A model generated the notes under the pieces. It saw only the letters and a program-made list of their open reading frames with translations. It was not told the origin of the DNA and did not search any database. Below, piece by piece: positions 8,476-16,090 of a DNA stretch of 64,000 nt (within the stretch, counting starts at the first letter, position 1; every line of letters starts with the position of its first letter). The position numbers were made by a program, and so were the translations under genes. The stretch lies in contig NZ_SMFZ01000002.1 of assembly GCF_004339565.1 (NCBI RefSeq), forward strand, positions 2,790,001 through 2,854,000. Reading direction: 5' to 3'. The DNA comes from Pseudonocardia endophytica. GTDB taxonomy: Bacteria > Actinomycetota > Actinomycetes > Mycobacteriales > Pseudonocardiaceae.

Positions 8476-8491
8476 GAGTAGGTCGCTACTC
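8476..8491. promoter_or_regulatory. Perfect inverted repeat upstream of the coiled-coil gene
   Basis: GAGTAG-GTCG-CTACTC is a 6-bp perfect inverted repeat in the 224-base gap before the coiled-coil protein. A related but looser copy (CTAC, 8 bases, GTAG) lies about 100 bases upstream. Candidate operator; the protein that would bind is unknown. Confidence 0.35.
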
Positions 8492-8568
8492 ATGGCACCG
8501 GCCTCGTTCCGGAGGACTGTTCGGTGGTAACAGCAACGACACCGGAACCGCATCCCGAGGAGCCCGCC

Positions 8569-9609
8569 ATGAGCGACCTGACCGCCGACCTCCTGAAGCT
8601 GGCCCAGGACGAGGTCAAGCTGGACGGCGACATCGCCGTCCGCGACGCCGACCGACTCACGGTGGCGAACGACGAGAAGACCGTCCACGACGACGAGAAG
8701 GCCGCGGGCACGGCCGCGAAGGACGTCGTCAACGCGGACAGGGCGCTGGCCGAGGCGGCCGCGCGCGTCCAGGCCCAGCAGCAGGTACTGGCCGCCGCGC
8801 AGGCCGCAGGGGACGCCGACGAGATCGCCCTCGCCAAGTCGAAGATGGCCACGGCCGAGCAGGACGCGCACACCGCCGCGCTCTCGTCGGCCCACGCCCA
8901 CAGGACGCTCGACGACGCCGCGGCGAAGCTGAAGACCGACACCGACGCGCTGCACGCCGACCAGGACAAGCTCGCGAAGGACGAGGCGCAGGTCGACAAG
9001 GACGGCCACGACGTCGCCACCGACGAGCACCACGTCAACCACGACCTCGGCCTGCCGGAGGACACCCCGATCGACGGCGCGCCCGAGCTCGACGGGCACG
9101 GCGGCGTCGTCGAGCCCCCGCCCGTCGTCGTCACCGGTCCGATCATCGACGACTGGCCCACGCCGCACGGCCCGCACGACCCGATCGTCGTGCACGAGAC
9201 CGTGCACCCCGAGGGTGACCCGCTCGACCCGGCCCCGGCCGGTGGCGACCCGGCTCCGACGACGACCGGCGGGGACCACACCCCCACGACGTTCCCGGTG
9301 CTCGCGCACGACCCGGACCCCGGCTACACGCAGCCCGCCCACGACATCGACCCGGGCTACTCGCCGGACCACGAGGTGTTCTCGCACGTGAAGGACCTCC
9401 CCGGCGACGCGCACGACGTGGACAGCTCGACGAGCACGTCCGAGCCGACGACCACGCACGAGCCGTCCACGCACGAGACGCACGAGACGGCCGCTCCGGT
9501 CGAGCACGAGAACGCGCCGGTGTCCCACGAGGGCTCCGGGCACGCCGCGGCGACGGACCACGACACGTCCGACGCCGGGCACGCCGACGTGGCCGCGCTG
9601 CACCACTGA
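8569..9609 (+). CDS. Hypothetical protein: alpha-helical coiled coil with His/Asp/Pro-rich disordered tail
   Basis: 346 residues, no recognised domain. Residues about 1-165 are Ala/Asp/Lys-rich with heptad spacing and no Pro or Gly breaks, predicting a long coiled coil. Residues about 175-346 are Pro/Thr/Asp-rich and strikingly His-rich, with repeats such as HETHET and DPGY, ending in His-His. There is no signal peptide or membrane segment. ATG at 8569 was chosen because GAGGAG lies six bases upstream; an in-frame GTG at 8524 also has GGAGG upstream. It is flanked by hairpins on both sides and stands alone. Metal binding by the tail is possible but unproven. Confidence 0.75.
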   Translation: MSDLTADLLKLAQDEVKLDGDIAVRDADRLTVANDEKTVHDDEKAAGTAAKDVVNADRALAEAAARVQAQQQVLAAAQAAGDADEIALAKSKMATAEQDAHTAALSSAHAHRTLDDAAAKLKTDTDALHADQDKLAKDEAQVDKDGHDVATDEHHVNHDLGLPEDTPIDGAPELDGHGGVVEPPPVVVTGPIIDDWPTPHGPHDPIVVHETVHPEGDPLDPAPAGGDPAPTTTGGDHTPTTFPVLAHDPDPGYTQPAHDIDPGYSPDHEVFSHVKDLPGDAHDVDSSTSTSEPTTTHEPSTHETHETAAPVEHENAPVSHEGSGHAAATDHDTSDAGHADVAALHH

Positions 9610-9623
9610 GCGGCGAACCGCGG

Positions 9624-9679
9624 CGAGATGCGGTCCAGCGGGCGTCGTCGATCATCGGCGCCCGCTGAGCTGCATCTCG
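9624..9679. terminator. Long bidirectional hairpin between convergent genes
   Basis: Two 21-base arms (9624-9644 and 9659-9679) pair with three mismatches around a 14-base loop. It sits between the stop of the coiled-coil gene (plus) and the stop of the carboxylase alpha subunit (minus), the expected place for a shared terminator. No T-tract follows on either side, as is common in high-GC actinobacteria. Confidence 0.75.
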
Positions 9680-9709
9680 GCGGGCGAGTCGCAGCCGGCG
9701 GGGTCCCGG

Positions 9710-11455
9710 TCAGGCCGGGGTGACGTCCGCCAGCACCGTGCCGGCGGCGACCGACGCCCCGGACGAGACGTGCACGGCGGTGAGCGTCCCGTCCACCGGG
9801 GCGCGGACCTCGATCTCCATCTTCATCGCCTCCAGCACCACCAGCACGTCGCCGGCGGAGACCGCCGCACCGGCCGCGACCGGCACGTCGACGACGGTGG
9901 CGTCCATCGGGGCGGTGGGCGCGGCGCCGGACGTGGCGCCACCTACGCCGGACGAGCCCTGCTGGATCCGCTCCGACCGGTCCGCCCGGCTCGGGATCGC
10001 GATCTCCACCGGACCCCGGTCCGTCGCGATCCGCACCCGCCGGGTCCGGGGTCCGGCCTCCGGACGCCCGGAGGCCGGGGCCGGAGCGGGCCGGGCCTCC
10101 GGTGGCGTCGTCGGCACCCAGTCCCGCTCGACCGAGCCGGTGTCGTGCGTGCCGTCCACGAACGTCTCCTCGTCCAGCACCGTGCGCAGGTAGGGCGCCG
10201 TCGTCGGGACACCGTCGACGAGGAGCTCGTCGAGCGCGGCACCGAGTCGGCGACGCGCGGAGTCCCGGTCCGGGCCGCGGGCCAGGATCTTGCCGAACAT
10301 CGAGTCGTACTCCGGGGCGACCGCGTCACCGGCCTCGACGCCCAGGTCGCAGCGCACCCACGGCCCGAGCGGGAGGTGCAGCCCGCGCACCGTGCCGGGT
10401 GACGGGCGGAATCCCGCGTACGGGTCCTCGGCCGCGATCCGGGCCTGGATCGCGTGGCCGTCCACCGTCACGTCGTCCTGGGCGAACCACAGCTTGTCCC
10501 CGGCCGCGACACCCAGCTGTGCGGCGACCAGGTCGACGCCGGTGACCAACTCGGTCACGCCGTGCTCGACCTGCAGGCGGGTGTTCATCTCGAGGAAGAA
10601 GAACTGCGCGCCGTCGACGAGGAACTCCACCGTCCCGGCGCCGACGTAGCCGACCTCGCGCGCCAGCCGGACGGCCGCGGCGTGCAGCCCGGACCGGACG
10701 TCCGACGGCAGGTCGGCGGGCGCCTCCTCGATCAGCTTCTGGTGGCGGCGCTGCACCGAGCAGTCCCGGTCACCGAGGTGCAGGACGGTGCCGTGCGCGT
10801 CGGCCAGGATCTGGACCTCGACGTGGCGCGGGCGGTCGAGGTAGCGCTCGACGTAGACGTCACCCCGTCCGAACGCGGCGCTCGCCTCCCGGGCGGCGGC
10901 GATCAGCGCGGCGTCCAGGTCCTCAGGGGACCGCACGACGCGCATGCCGCGCCCGCCCCCGCCGAACGCCGCCTTGACCACGAGCGGGAAGCCGATCTCC
11001 GACGCCATCCGTGCAGCCCGCGGCCCGGCCTCGACGGTGCCGTCACTGCCCGGCAGCACCGGGACCTGTGCGGCACGGGCTGTCTCGAGTGCCGCGACCT
11101 TGTCGCCCATCCGCGCGATCACGTCCGGTGCCGGGCCGATCCAGGTCAGCCCGGCGTCGACGACGGCGGCGGCGAACGCGGCGTTCTCGGAGAGCAGCCC
11201 GTAGCCCGGGTGCACGGCGTCCGCCCCGCTCGCCGCGGCGGCGCAGAGCACGGCGTCGACGGACAGGTAGGACTCCCGGGCGGGTGCCGGACCGATGCGG
11301 TGTGCCTCGTCGGCCAGGCGCACGTGCAGCGCGTCGGCGTCGGCGTCGCTGTAGACGGCGATCGTGCGCACGCCCTGATCCCGGCACGCGCGCACGATCC
11401 GGACGGCGATCTCGCCGCGGTTCGCGATGAGGACCGAGCGCACCATGTGCTCCAC
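9710..11455 (-). CDS. Acyl-CoA carboxylase alpha subunit (biotin carboxylase plus BCCP)
   Basis: A 581-residue fusion. The N-terminal biotin carboxylase domain begins SVLIANRGEIAVRIVRACR, has the ATP-grasp Gly loop AFGGGGRGMR, the catalytic EMNTRLQVEH block and a C-terminal cap. After a Pro/Ala-rich linker (about 450-500) the BCCP domain carries the biotinyl lysine in VVLEAMKMEIEV. It forms carboxybiotin for a beta subunit, almost certainly the one divergently encoded at 11548. The GTG at 11455 and an ATG three codons later are both possible starts. At 581 residues it is shorter than typical 650-670-residue actinobacterial A3-type subunits, mostly in the linker region. Confidence 0.93.
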   Translation of the reverse strand: MEHMVRSVLIANRGEIAVRIVRACRDQGVRTIAVYSDADADALHVRLADEAHRIGPAPARESYLSVDAVLCAAAASGADAVHPGYGLLSENAAFAAAVVDAGLTWIGPAPDVIARMGDKVAALETARAAQVPVLPGSDGTVEAGPRAARMASEIGFPLVVKAAFGGGGRGMRVVRSPEDLDAALIAAAREASAAFGRGDVYVERYLDRPRHVEVQILADAHGTVLHLGDRDCSVQRRHQKLIEEAPADLPSDVRSGLHAAAVRLAREVGYVGAGTVEFLVDGAQFFFLEMNTRLQVEHGVTELVTGVDLVAAQLGVAAGDKLWFAQDDVTVDGHAIQARIAAEDPYAGFRPSPGTVRGLHLPLGPWVRCDLGVEAGDAVAPEYDSMFGKILARGPDRDSARRRLGAALDELLVDGVPTTAPYLRTVLDEETFVDGTHDTGSVERDWVPTTPPEARPAPAPASGRPEAGPRTRRVRIATDRGPVEIAIPSRADRSERIQQGSSGVGGATSGAAPTAPMDATVVDVPVAAGAAVSAGDVLVVLEAMKMEIEVRAPVDGTLTAVHVSSGASVAAGTVLADVTPA

Positions 11456-11490
11456 TCTGTCAGGCCGTCTGTCCGGGCAGAACGGCTTTC

Positions 11491-11510
11491 TACCAACCGT
11501 CCGTCTGGTA
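11491..11510. promoter_or_regulatory. Candidate TetR operator in the carboxylase divergent promoter
   Basis: TACCAACCGTCCGTCTGGTA is an imperfect 20-bp palindrome (14 of 20 positions symmetric, outer TACCA/TGGTA perfect), centred 45 bases from the alpha-subunit start and 48 from the beta-subunit start. The TACCAA half-site also lies at 7675, just upstream of the TetR gene, with GGTA in mirror position. Binding by that TetR protein is an inference. Confidence 0.55.
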
Positions 11511-11547
11511 CTCTATCGCGGACCGGACGAGCCGACGAGGAGGCGCG

Positions 11548-13101
11548 TTGCCAGGGCAGGATCAGCGGGTCGGACCGACCGGCGCGTCGACCATGGCCGA
11601 CCGTGTGGCGCAGCTGCGCGAGCACCGCGGGCGGGCGCTGGCGATGGGCGGGCCGGAGGGCCTGGACAGGCACCGCGCGTCCGGACGGCTGCCGGTGCGC
11701 GAGCGGATCGACCTGCTCGTCGACGACGGGTCGTGGTTCGAGATCGGCGCGCTCGCGCTGCCCGAGCTGCGCAGGGCCAAGGACATCCCGGGCGACGCCG
11801 TCGTCACCGGGTTCGGCCTGCTGGACGGCCGCCGGATCGGCGTGATCGGGATCGACGCGAGCGTCGTCGCGGGCACCACGGCGCCGGTCTCGATGCGCAA
11901 GCAGGGCAGGCTGATCGAGCACGCGCAGCGGCACGGTTTCCCGCTCGTCCTGCTCTGCGACGCCGACGGCGGCCGCATGCCGGACGTGTCCGGCTGGCGG
12001 TTCTCCGGGCTCCCGCTGGACTTCCGGACGTTCCTCAAGCCGCGGCCGGGCACGCCCGCGGTGCCGCGCGCCGCCGCGGTGCTCGGGCCGAGCTACGGCG
12101 ACTCGGCGCTGCACGCGTCGACGGCGCACTTCGTAGTGATGACTCGCAGCGCGTCGCTGGCGCTGTCCGGGCCGTCGGTCGTCGAACCCGCGATCGGCGA
12201 GAAGATCAGCGACGAGGAGCTCGGCGGGCCGTCCGCGGCGACCGAGGCGGGCAACGCGCACCTCGTCGTCGAGACCGAGGCCGACGCGTTCGACGCGATC
12301 GCCGCGTTCCTGTCCTACCTGCCCTCGCGGGCAGGCGGTCCGGTCCGCTGGGGTGCGCCGCTCGAGCCGGTCCGGAACGACTGGGACGACGTGGTCCCGC
12401 TCGGCAACCGCTCCGGCTACGACATGCACGACGTTCTCGACTGCCTCGCCGACGCGTCGTCCGTGCTGCCGTGGGCGGACGGCTGGGGCGGCTCCGTGCT
12501 GTGTGCACTGGCCCGGATCGACGGGCGCCCGGTCGGGCTCGTCGGCAACCAGCCGATCGTGCGGGCCGGCGCGCTGGACCCGGCCGCGCTGGCCAAGGAA
12601 CGCGCGTTCGTCGACCTCTGCGACACGTTCGGGCTCCCGCTCGTGTTCCTGCACGACGTGCCCGGGCTGATGATCGGCACCGCGGCCGAGCGCGGCGGCA
12701 TCCTGCACGGCTACGAGGCGCTCGTGTCCCGGATCGCGGAAGCCACCGTGCCGAAGATCGGTGTGGTGCTGCGCAAGGCCTACGGGGGCGGGCACTTCGC
12801 GATGGGCGGGCGGCCGACGGCGCCGGACTTCCTGTTCGCCTGGCCGTCCGCCGAGCTGGGGTTCATGGCGCCGGAGACGGGCGTGCGCACGGTGAACCGG
12901 CGGCGACTCGAGACCGTGCTGGCCGAGCAGGGGCCGGAGGCGCACGCCGCGCTCGTCGAGGAGCTGACCGCGGAGTGGATCAGCGAGGCGGAGCCGTGGG
13001 AGGCCGCCGCCCACCTGTCGCTCGACGACGTGATCGAACCGTCCGAGACCCGGCGCGTGGTCGTGGCGGCGCTGTCCGTCGCCGCGCACGAGGAGGCCTG
13101 A
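11548..13101 (+). CDS. Acyl-CoA carboxylase beta subunit (carboxyltransferase)
   Basis: A 517-residue carboxyltransferase with N- and C-terminal crotonase-like halves, the normal length for propionyl-, methylcrotonyl- or geranyl-CoA carboxylase beta subunits. The C-terminal half contains FLHDVPGLMIG and the Gly-rich AYGGGHFAMGG oxyanion-hole loops. TTG at 11548 is the start: GAGGAGG lies five to six bases upstream, and there is no better codon. It is divergent from the alpha subunit and followed directly by an enoyl-CoA hydratase (TGAGTG junction). That pairing is reminiscent of Liu/Atu (leucine or acyclic terpene) pathways, but substrate is not resolvable from sequence alone. Confidence 0.93.
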   Translation: MPGQDQRVGPTGASTMADRVAQLREHRGRALAMGGPEGLDRHRASGRLPVRERIDLLVDDGSWFEIGALALPELRRAKDIPGDAVVTGFGLLDGRRIGVIGIDASVVAGTTAPVSMRKQGRLIEHAQRHGFPLVLLCDADGGRMPDVSGWRFSGLPLDFRTFLKPRPGTPAVPRAAAVLGPSYGDSALHASTAHFVVMTRSASLALSGPSVVEPAIGEKISDEELGGPSAATEAGNAHLVVETEADAFDAIAAFLSYLPSRAGGPVRWGAPLEPVRNDWDDVVPLGNRSGYDMHDVLDCLADASSVLPWADGWGGSVLCALARIDGRPVGLVGNQPIVRAGALDPAALAKERAFVDLCDTFGLPLVFLHDVPGLMIGTAAERGGILHGYEALVSRIAEATVPKIGVVLRKAYGGGHFAMGGRPTAPDFLFAWPSAELGFMAPETGVRTVNRRRLETVLAEQGPEAHAALVEELTAEWISEAEPWEAAAHLSLDDVIEPSETRRVVVAALSVAAHEEA

Positions 13102-13866
13102 GTGAAGCTGCGGGTGCAGACGGACGGCGCCGTCACGACGATCACGATGGACGCGCCGGAGAAGCTCAACGCGATGGGCCGCGACTTCTGGCCGGACCTG
13201 CGCGACGCACTGTCCACATGCGAGACCGACGGCGCGACGCGCGTCGTGGTCATCACCGGCGCGGGGGAGAAGGCGTTCTCGGCGGGTGGGGACATCGCGA
13301 GCTTCGCCGAGCTCGACGGGCCCGCTGCGAAGCGCGAGTTCCAGCGCGACTGCATGCGGACGTTCGCCGCCGTCGAGGAGAGCCCGCTGCCGGTCGTCGC
13401 GGCCGTGAACGGGTACGCGATGGGCGGCGGCTGCGAGCTGGCGCTGGCCTGCGACGTCGTGCTCGCCGCGGACACGGCCGTGTTCGCGATGCCGGAGACG
13501 GCCGTCGGGCTGGTGCCCGGGTTCGGCGTGCTGCGCGCCCCGTCGGTGATCGGCCGCTCCTGGACGAAGCTGATGATGTTCGGCGGGGAGCGGGTGGACG
13601 CCGACACGGCGGTGCGGATCGGGCTGGTGCAGAAGGTCGTCCCCGCCGCCTCGCTGATGACCACGGCGCGCGGGCTGGCCGAGCGCATGGCGGCGGCCGC
13701 ACCACTGGCCGTCGCGACCGGGAAGGCATTGGTCAACCGCGGTGTCGACCGCGGGGAGTTCGAGCACTCGACGGCCGCGCTCACCGCGCTGCACGGCACC
13801 GCCGACGCCGCGGAGGGGATCGCCGCGTTCGTCGAGAAGCGCACGCCGACGTTCGAGGGGCGGTGA
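13102..13866 (+). CDS. Enoyl-CoA hydratase/isomerase (crotonase family)
   Basis: A 254-residue crotonase. The first oxyanion-hole strand is AFSAGGDIASF, the second is NGYAMGGGCELALACDVVLAA. The catalytic Glu of Glu/Glu-type hydratases aligns with the MPETAVGLVPGFG segment. The GTG start directly abuts the carboxylase beta stop. It would hydrate or isomerise an unsaturated acyl-CoA, plausibly the carboxylated product of the neighbouring enzyme as in 3-methylglutaconyl- or isohexenylglutaconyl-CoA hydratases; this is inference from context. Confidence 0.93.
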   Translation: MKLRVQTDGAVTTITMDAPEKLNAMGRDFWPDLRDALSTCETDGATRVVVITGAGEKAFSAGGDIASFAELDGPAAKREFQRDCMRTFAAVEESPLPVVAAVNGYAMGGGCELALACDVVLAADTAVFAMPETAVGLVPGFGVLRAPSVIGRSWTKLMMFGGERVDADTAVRIGLVQKVVPAASLMTTARGLAERMAAAAPLAVATGKALVNRGVDRGEFEHSTAALTALHGTADAAEGIAAFVEKRTPTFEGR

Positions 13867-13873
13867 GTCTCCG

Positions 13874-14656
13874 GTGGAGCCGCTGGTCGCGCTGATGCGC
13901 CGGTACGTCGTGGACTACACGAACCGGCACGACACGTCGGTCTGCGCGGACCTGATGGAGCCGGACTACACGCTGCGGATGGGCGCGCACGAGATCTCCG
14001 GGCGCGACGAGCTGTACATCCCGGCCGCCGAGAGGCAGTTCACGCAGTTCCCGGGGCTGGGCCTGACCGTGCACGACGTCGTGACCAACGGCGACCGGCT
14101 GGCCATGCGCTTCACCGAGCACGGCGCGTCGAACCGGCACGGCGGCGCGGCCGCGTCCTGGTCCGGCCTGGGGCTCTACCGGTGGAACGGGCGGAAGCTG
14201 ACGGAGAACTGGGTCGAGCAGGACTACCTGTCCCGCCGCCGCCAGCTCTGCGGCTCCCGGCCGGACCCGGTGGACGCGCCCGCCGTCGCGCCGTGGGACA
14301 CGGTGGCCGTGCCCGCCGACCCGGATGCGGAGAACGTCGTGCGGGGCTGGGTCGCCGCCGGGTTCCCGTCCGCCGGCGTGCACTGGGACGACGGCGACGA
14401 CCGCGCGCTCGTCACGGACACCTCCGACCGCGTGGACGACGTGTTCTCCGCCGGGGACCGGGTCGCCGTGCGGGTCACGCGGACCGGCACGTACGCGGGC
14501 GGGCTCGACGGCGTCGACCCCTCTGCCGTCGGGTGTCCGGCGACGCTGCACCTCGTCGCGCTCGTCCGGGTCGCGGGCGGGGACGTCGTGGACGGGTACG
14601 GCGTGCGCAACCGGCAGGACCTCGCGCGGTCCCTGACCCGGGCGGAGGCGGCATGA
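13874..14656 (+). CDS. Tandem SnoaL/NTF2-like two-domain protein
   Basis: A 260-residue protein. Residues 1 to about 115 form one SnoaL domain (LMRRYVVDYTNRHD at the start, NWVEQDYLSRRRQL at the end), and about 140-255 a second one ending in VVDGYGVRNRQDLARSL. The duplication suggests an intramolecular version of the usual NTF2 dimer. GTG at 13874 gives the first domain its full N-terminal helix; an ATG at 13895 would remove seven residues. It begins seven bases after the hydratase stop and overlaps a 15-residue mini-ORF (ATGA). Reaction unknown. Confidence 0.8.
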   Translation: MEPLVALMRRYVVDYTNRHDTSVCADLMEPDYTLRMGAHEISGRDELYIPAAERQFTQFPGLGLTVHDVVTNGDRLAMRFTEHGASNRHGGAAASWSGLGLYRWNGRKLTENWVEQDYLSRRRQLCGSRPDPVDAPAVAPWDTVAVPADPDAENVVRGWVAAGFPSAGVHWDDGDDRALVTDTSDRVDDVFSAGDRVAVRVTRTGTYAGGLDGVDPSAVGCPATLHLVALVRVAGGDVVDGYGVRNRQDLARSLTRAEAA

Positions 14657-14700
14657 GCGACGACACCGCCGACGTACTCCGTCCCGCGGAGACGGCATGA
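14653..14700 (+). CDS. 15-residue translationally coupled mini-ORF, copy 2
   Basis: ATG at 14653 overlaps the tandem-SnoaL stop, and its TGA overlaps the P450 ATG at 14697, both as ATGA. The peptide MSDDTADVLRPAETA matches copy 1 (4100) over the core ADVL-PAE-A, and the DNA from GCCGACGTACT to the next gene's ATGAACAC is nearly identical (four differences over 37 bases). It includes a GCGGAG ribosome-binding site for the P450. Whether the peptide matters or only the coupling does is open. Confidence 0.45.
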   Translation: MSDDTADVLRPAETA

Positions 14701-15899
14701 ACACAGCCCTCGACGACGACCTCCTCACCCCGGAGGCGACGGCGGACCCGTATCCGCTGCTCGACGCGCTGCGCGAGCACGACCCGGTGCACTGGAGCGC
14801 CGACCACCGCGCCTGGCTGCTCACCCGCTACGACGACGTGTCCGCCGCGTTCGCGAACAAGGCGCTGTCCAACGACCGGGTCCGCCCGGTGCGCGCTGCC
14901 CGGGCAGCCCGTGGCGAGACGTCGGACAGCGCGGCCGACCGGGTGCTCGCGCTGATGAGCGAGTGGATGGTCGTGTCCGACCCACCGGCACACAGCCGCC
15001 TTCGGAAGCTCGCCGCCGGCGCGTTCAAGGGCCAGCGGATCTCGGCGATGGACGCGTCGATCACGGCGCTGGTCGACGAGCTGATCGACGCCTTCACCGG
15101 GGGCGACCTGATCGCCGGTGTCGCGTACCCGTTGCCCGCCACGGTGATCGCGACGATGCTCGGCGCCCCCGTCGCCGACCGCGACAGGTTCCGGGACTGG
15201 TCCGACGAGCTCGCCCTGGTCGCGTTCGGCGGCGGCGGGAGCGACCGGCACGAGCGGGCGCTCGGCGGCCTGCACGAGATGGACGCGTACTTCCGCTCGC
15301 TGATCGAGCAACGCCGGTCCGAGCCGGGGGACGACATGCTCACCGCGATGATGGGCACCGAGCAGGACGACAAGCTCTCCGACGACGAGCTGTCCGCCAT
15401 GTGCGCGCTGCTGCTGTTCGCCGGGCACGAGACTACGACGAACTCGATCGCGAACGCGACGCTCGCGCTCCTGCGTCGCCCGGACGACCTGGCCCGCCTG
15501 CGGCGCGACCCCGACCTGCTGAACACGACGGTCGAGGAGCTGCTGCGCTTCGACGGGCCGATCAAGGTGATCAACCGCTGGGTCGTCGACGAGACGGAGA
15601 TCCGCGGCCGGACGATCTCGCCCGGAGAGCGCGTGCACCTCGTGCTGGCCGCGGCGAACCGGGACCCGGAGCGGTTCGCCGATCCGGCTACTGTGGACAT
15701 CGAGCGCAGCCCGAACCCGCACGTCGCGTTCGGCAAGGGGATCCACGCCTGCATCGGCGCGCAGCTGGCCCGGATGGAGACCCGGATCGCGGTGGGGCGC
15801 ATCGTGTCCCGGCTGCCGGATCTCGCACTGGCCGCCGAGCCGCGCTGGAAGCCCGCCGTCGCCTCCCGGTCGCTGGAGGCGCTGGAGGTGAGCGTGTGA
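14697..15899 (+). CDS. Cytochrome P450 monooxygenase
   Basis: A 400-residue class I bacterial P450. The I-helix oxygen-activation motif is AGHETT, the K-helix ExxR is in VEELLRF, and the heme loop FGKGIHACIG places the cysteinate at Cys352. It is coupled at the start to the mini-ORF and at the stop (GTGA) to a dedicated ferredoxin, so substrate hydroxylation probably uses that ferredoxin. No ferredoxin reductase is adjacent; one must come from elsewhere, or the FMN/FAD/Fe-S protein downstream might help (speculative). Family assignment such as CYP125 or CYP108 was not attempted. Confidence 0.95.
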   Translation: MNTALDDDLLTPEATADPYPLLDALREHDPVHWSADHRAWLLTRYDDVSAAFANKALSNDRVRPVRAARAARGETSDSAADRVLALMSEWMVVSDPPAHSRLRKLAAGAFKGQRISAMDASITALVDELIDAFTGGDLIAGVAYPLPATVIATMLGAPVADRDRFRDWSDELALVAFGGGGSDRHERALGGLHEMDAYFRSLIEQRRSEPGDDMLTAMMGTEQDDKLSDDELSAMCALLLFAGHETTTNSIANATLALLRRPDDLARLRRDPDLLNTTVEELLRFDGPIKVINRWVVDETEIRGRTISPGERVHLVLAAANRDPERFADPATVDIERSPNPHVAFGKGIHACIGAQLARMETRIAVGRIVSRLPDLALAAEPRWKPAVASRSLEALEVSV

Positions 15900-16090
15900 A
15901 GGTCTCCGTCGACAGTGGAGTGTGCGAGGGACACGGCCAGTGCATGGTCGTCGACTACGACCTGTTCCCGCTCGACGACGACGGCCTCAGCGCCGTCGGC
16001 ACCGACCGTCCCGTTCCGGAGGGCGAGGAGGACGTCGCCCAGGCCGGCGTCGACGCCTGCCCGGTCCGCGCGCTGACGCTCCACCCATGA
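15896..16090 (+). CDS. P450-associated 3Fe-4S type ferredoxin
   Basis: A 64-residue ferredoxin with only three cluster cysteines: CEGHGQC and the later DACPVRAL. The CxxHxxC...CP pattern, with His at the fourth ligand position, is that of actinobacterial P450-linked [3Fe-4S] ferredoxins. GTG at 15896 overlaps the P450 stop (GTGA), and its own stop overlaps the next ATG (ATGA). It is the likely one-electron donor to the P450 encoded just upstream. Confidence 0.92.
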   Translation: MKVSVDSGVCEGHGQCMVVDYDLFPLDDDGLSAVGTDRPVPEGEEDVAQAGVDACPVRALTLHP

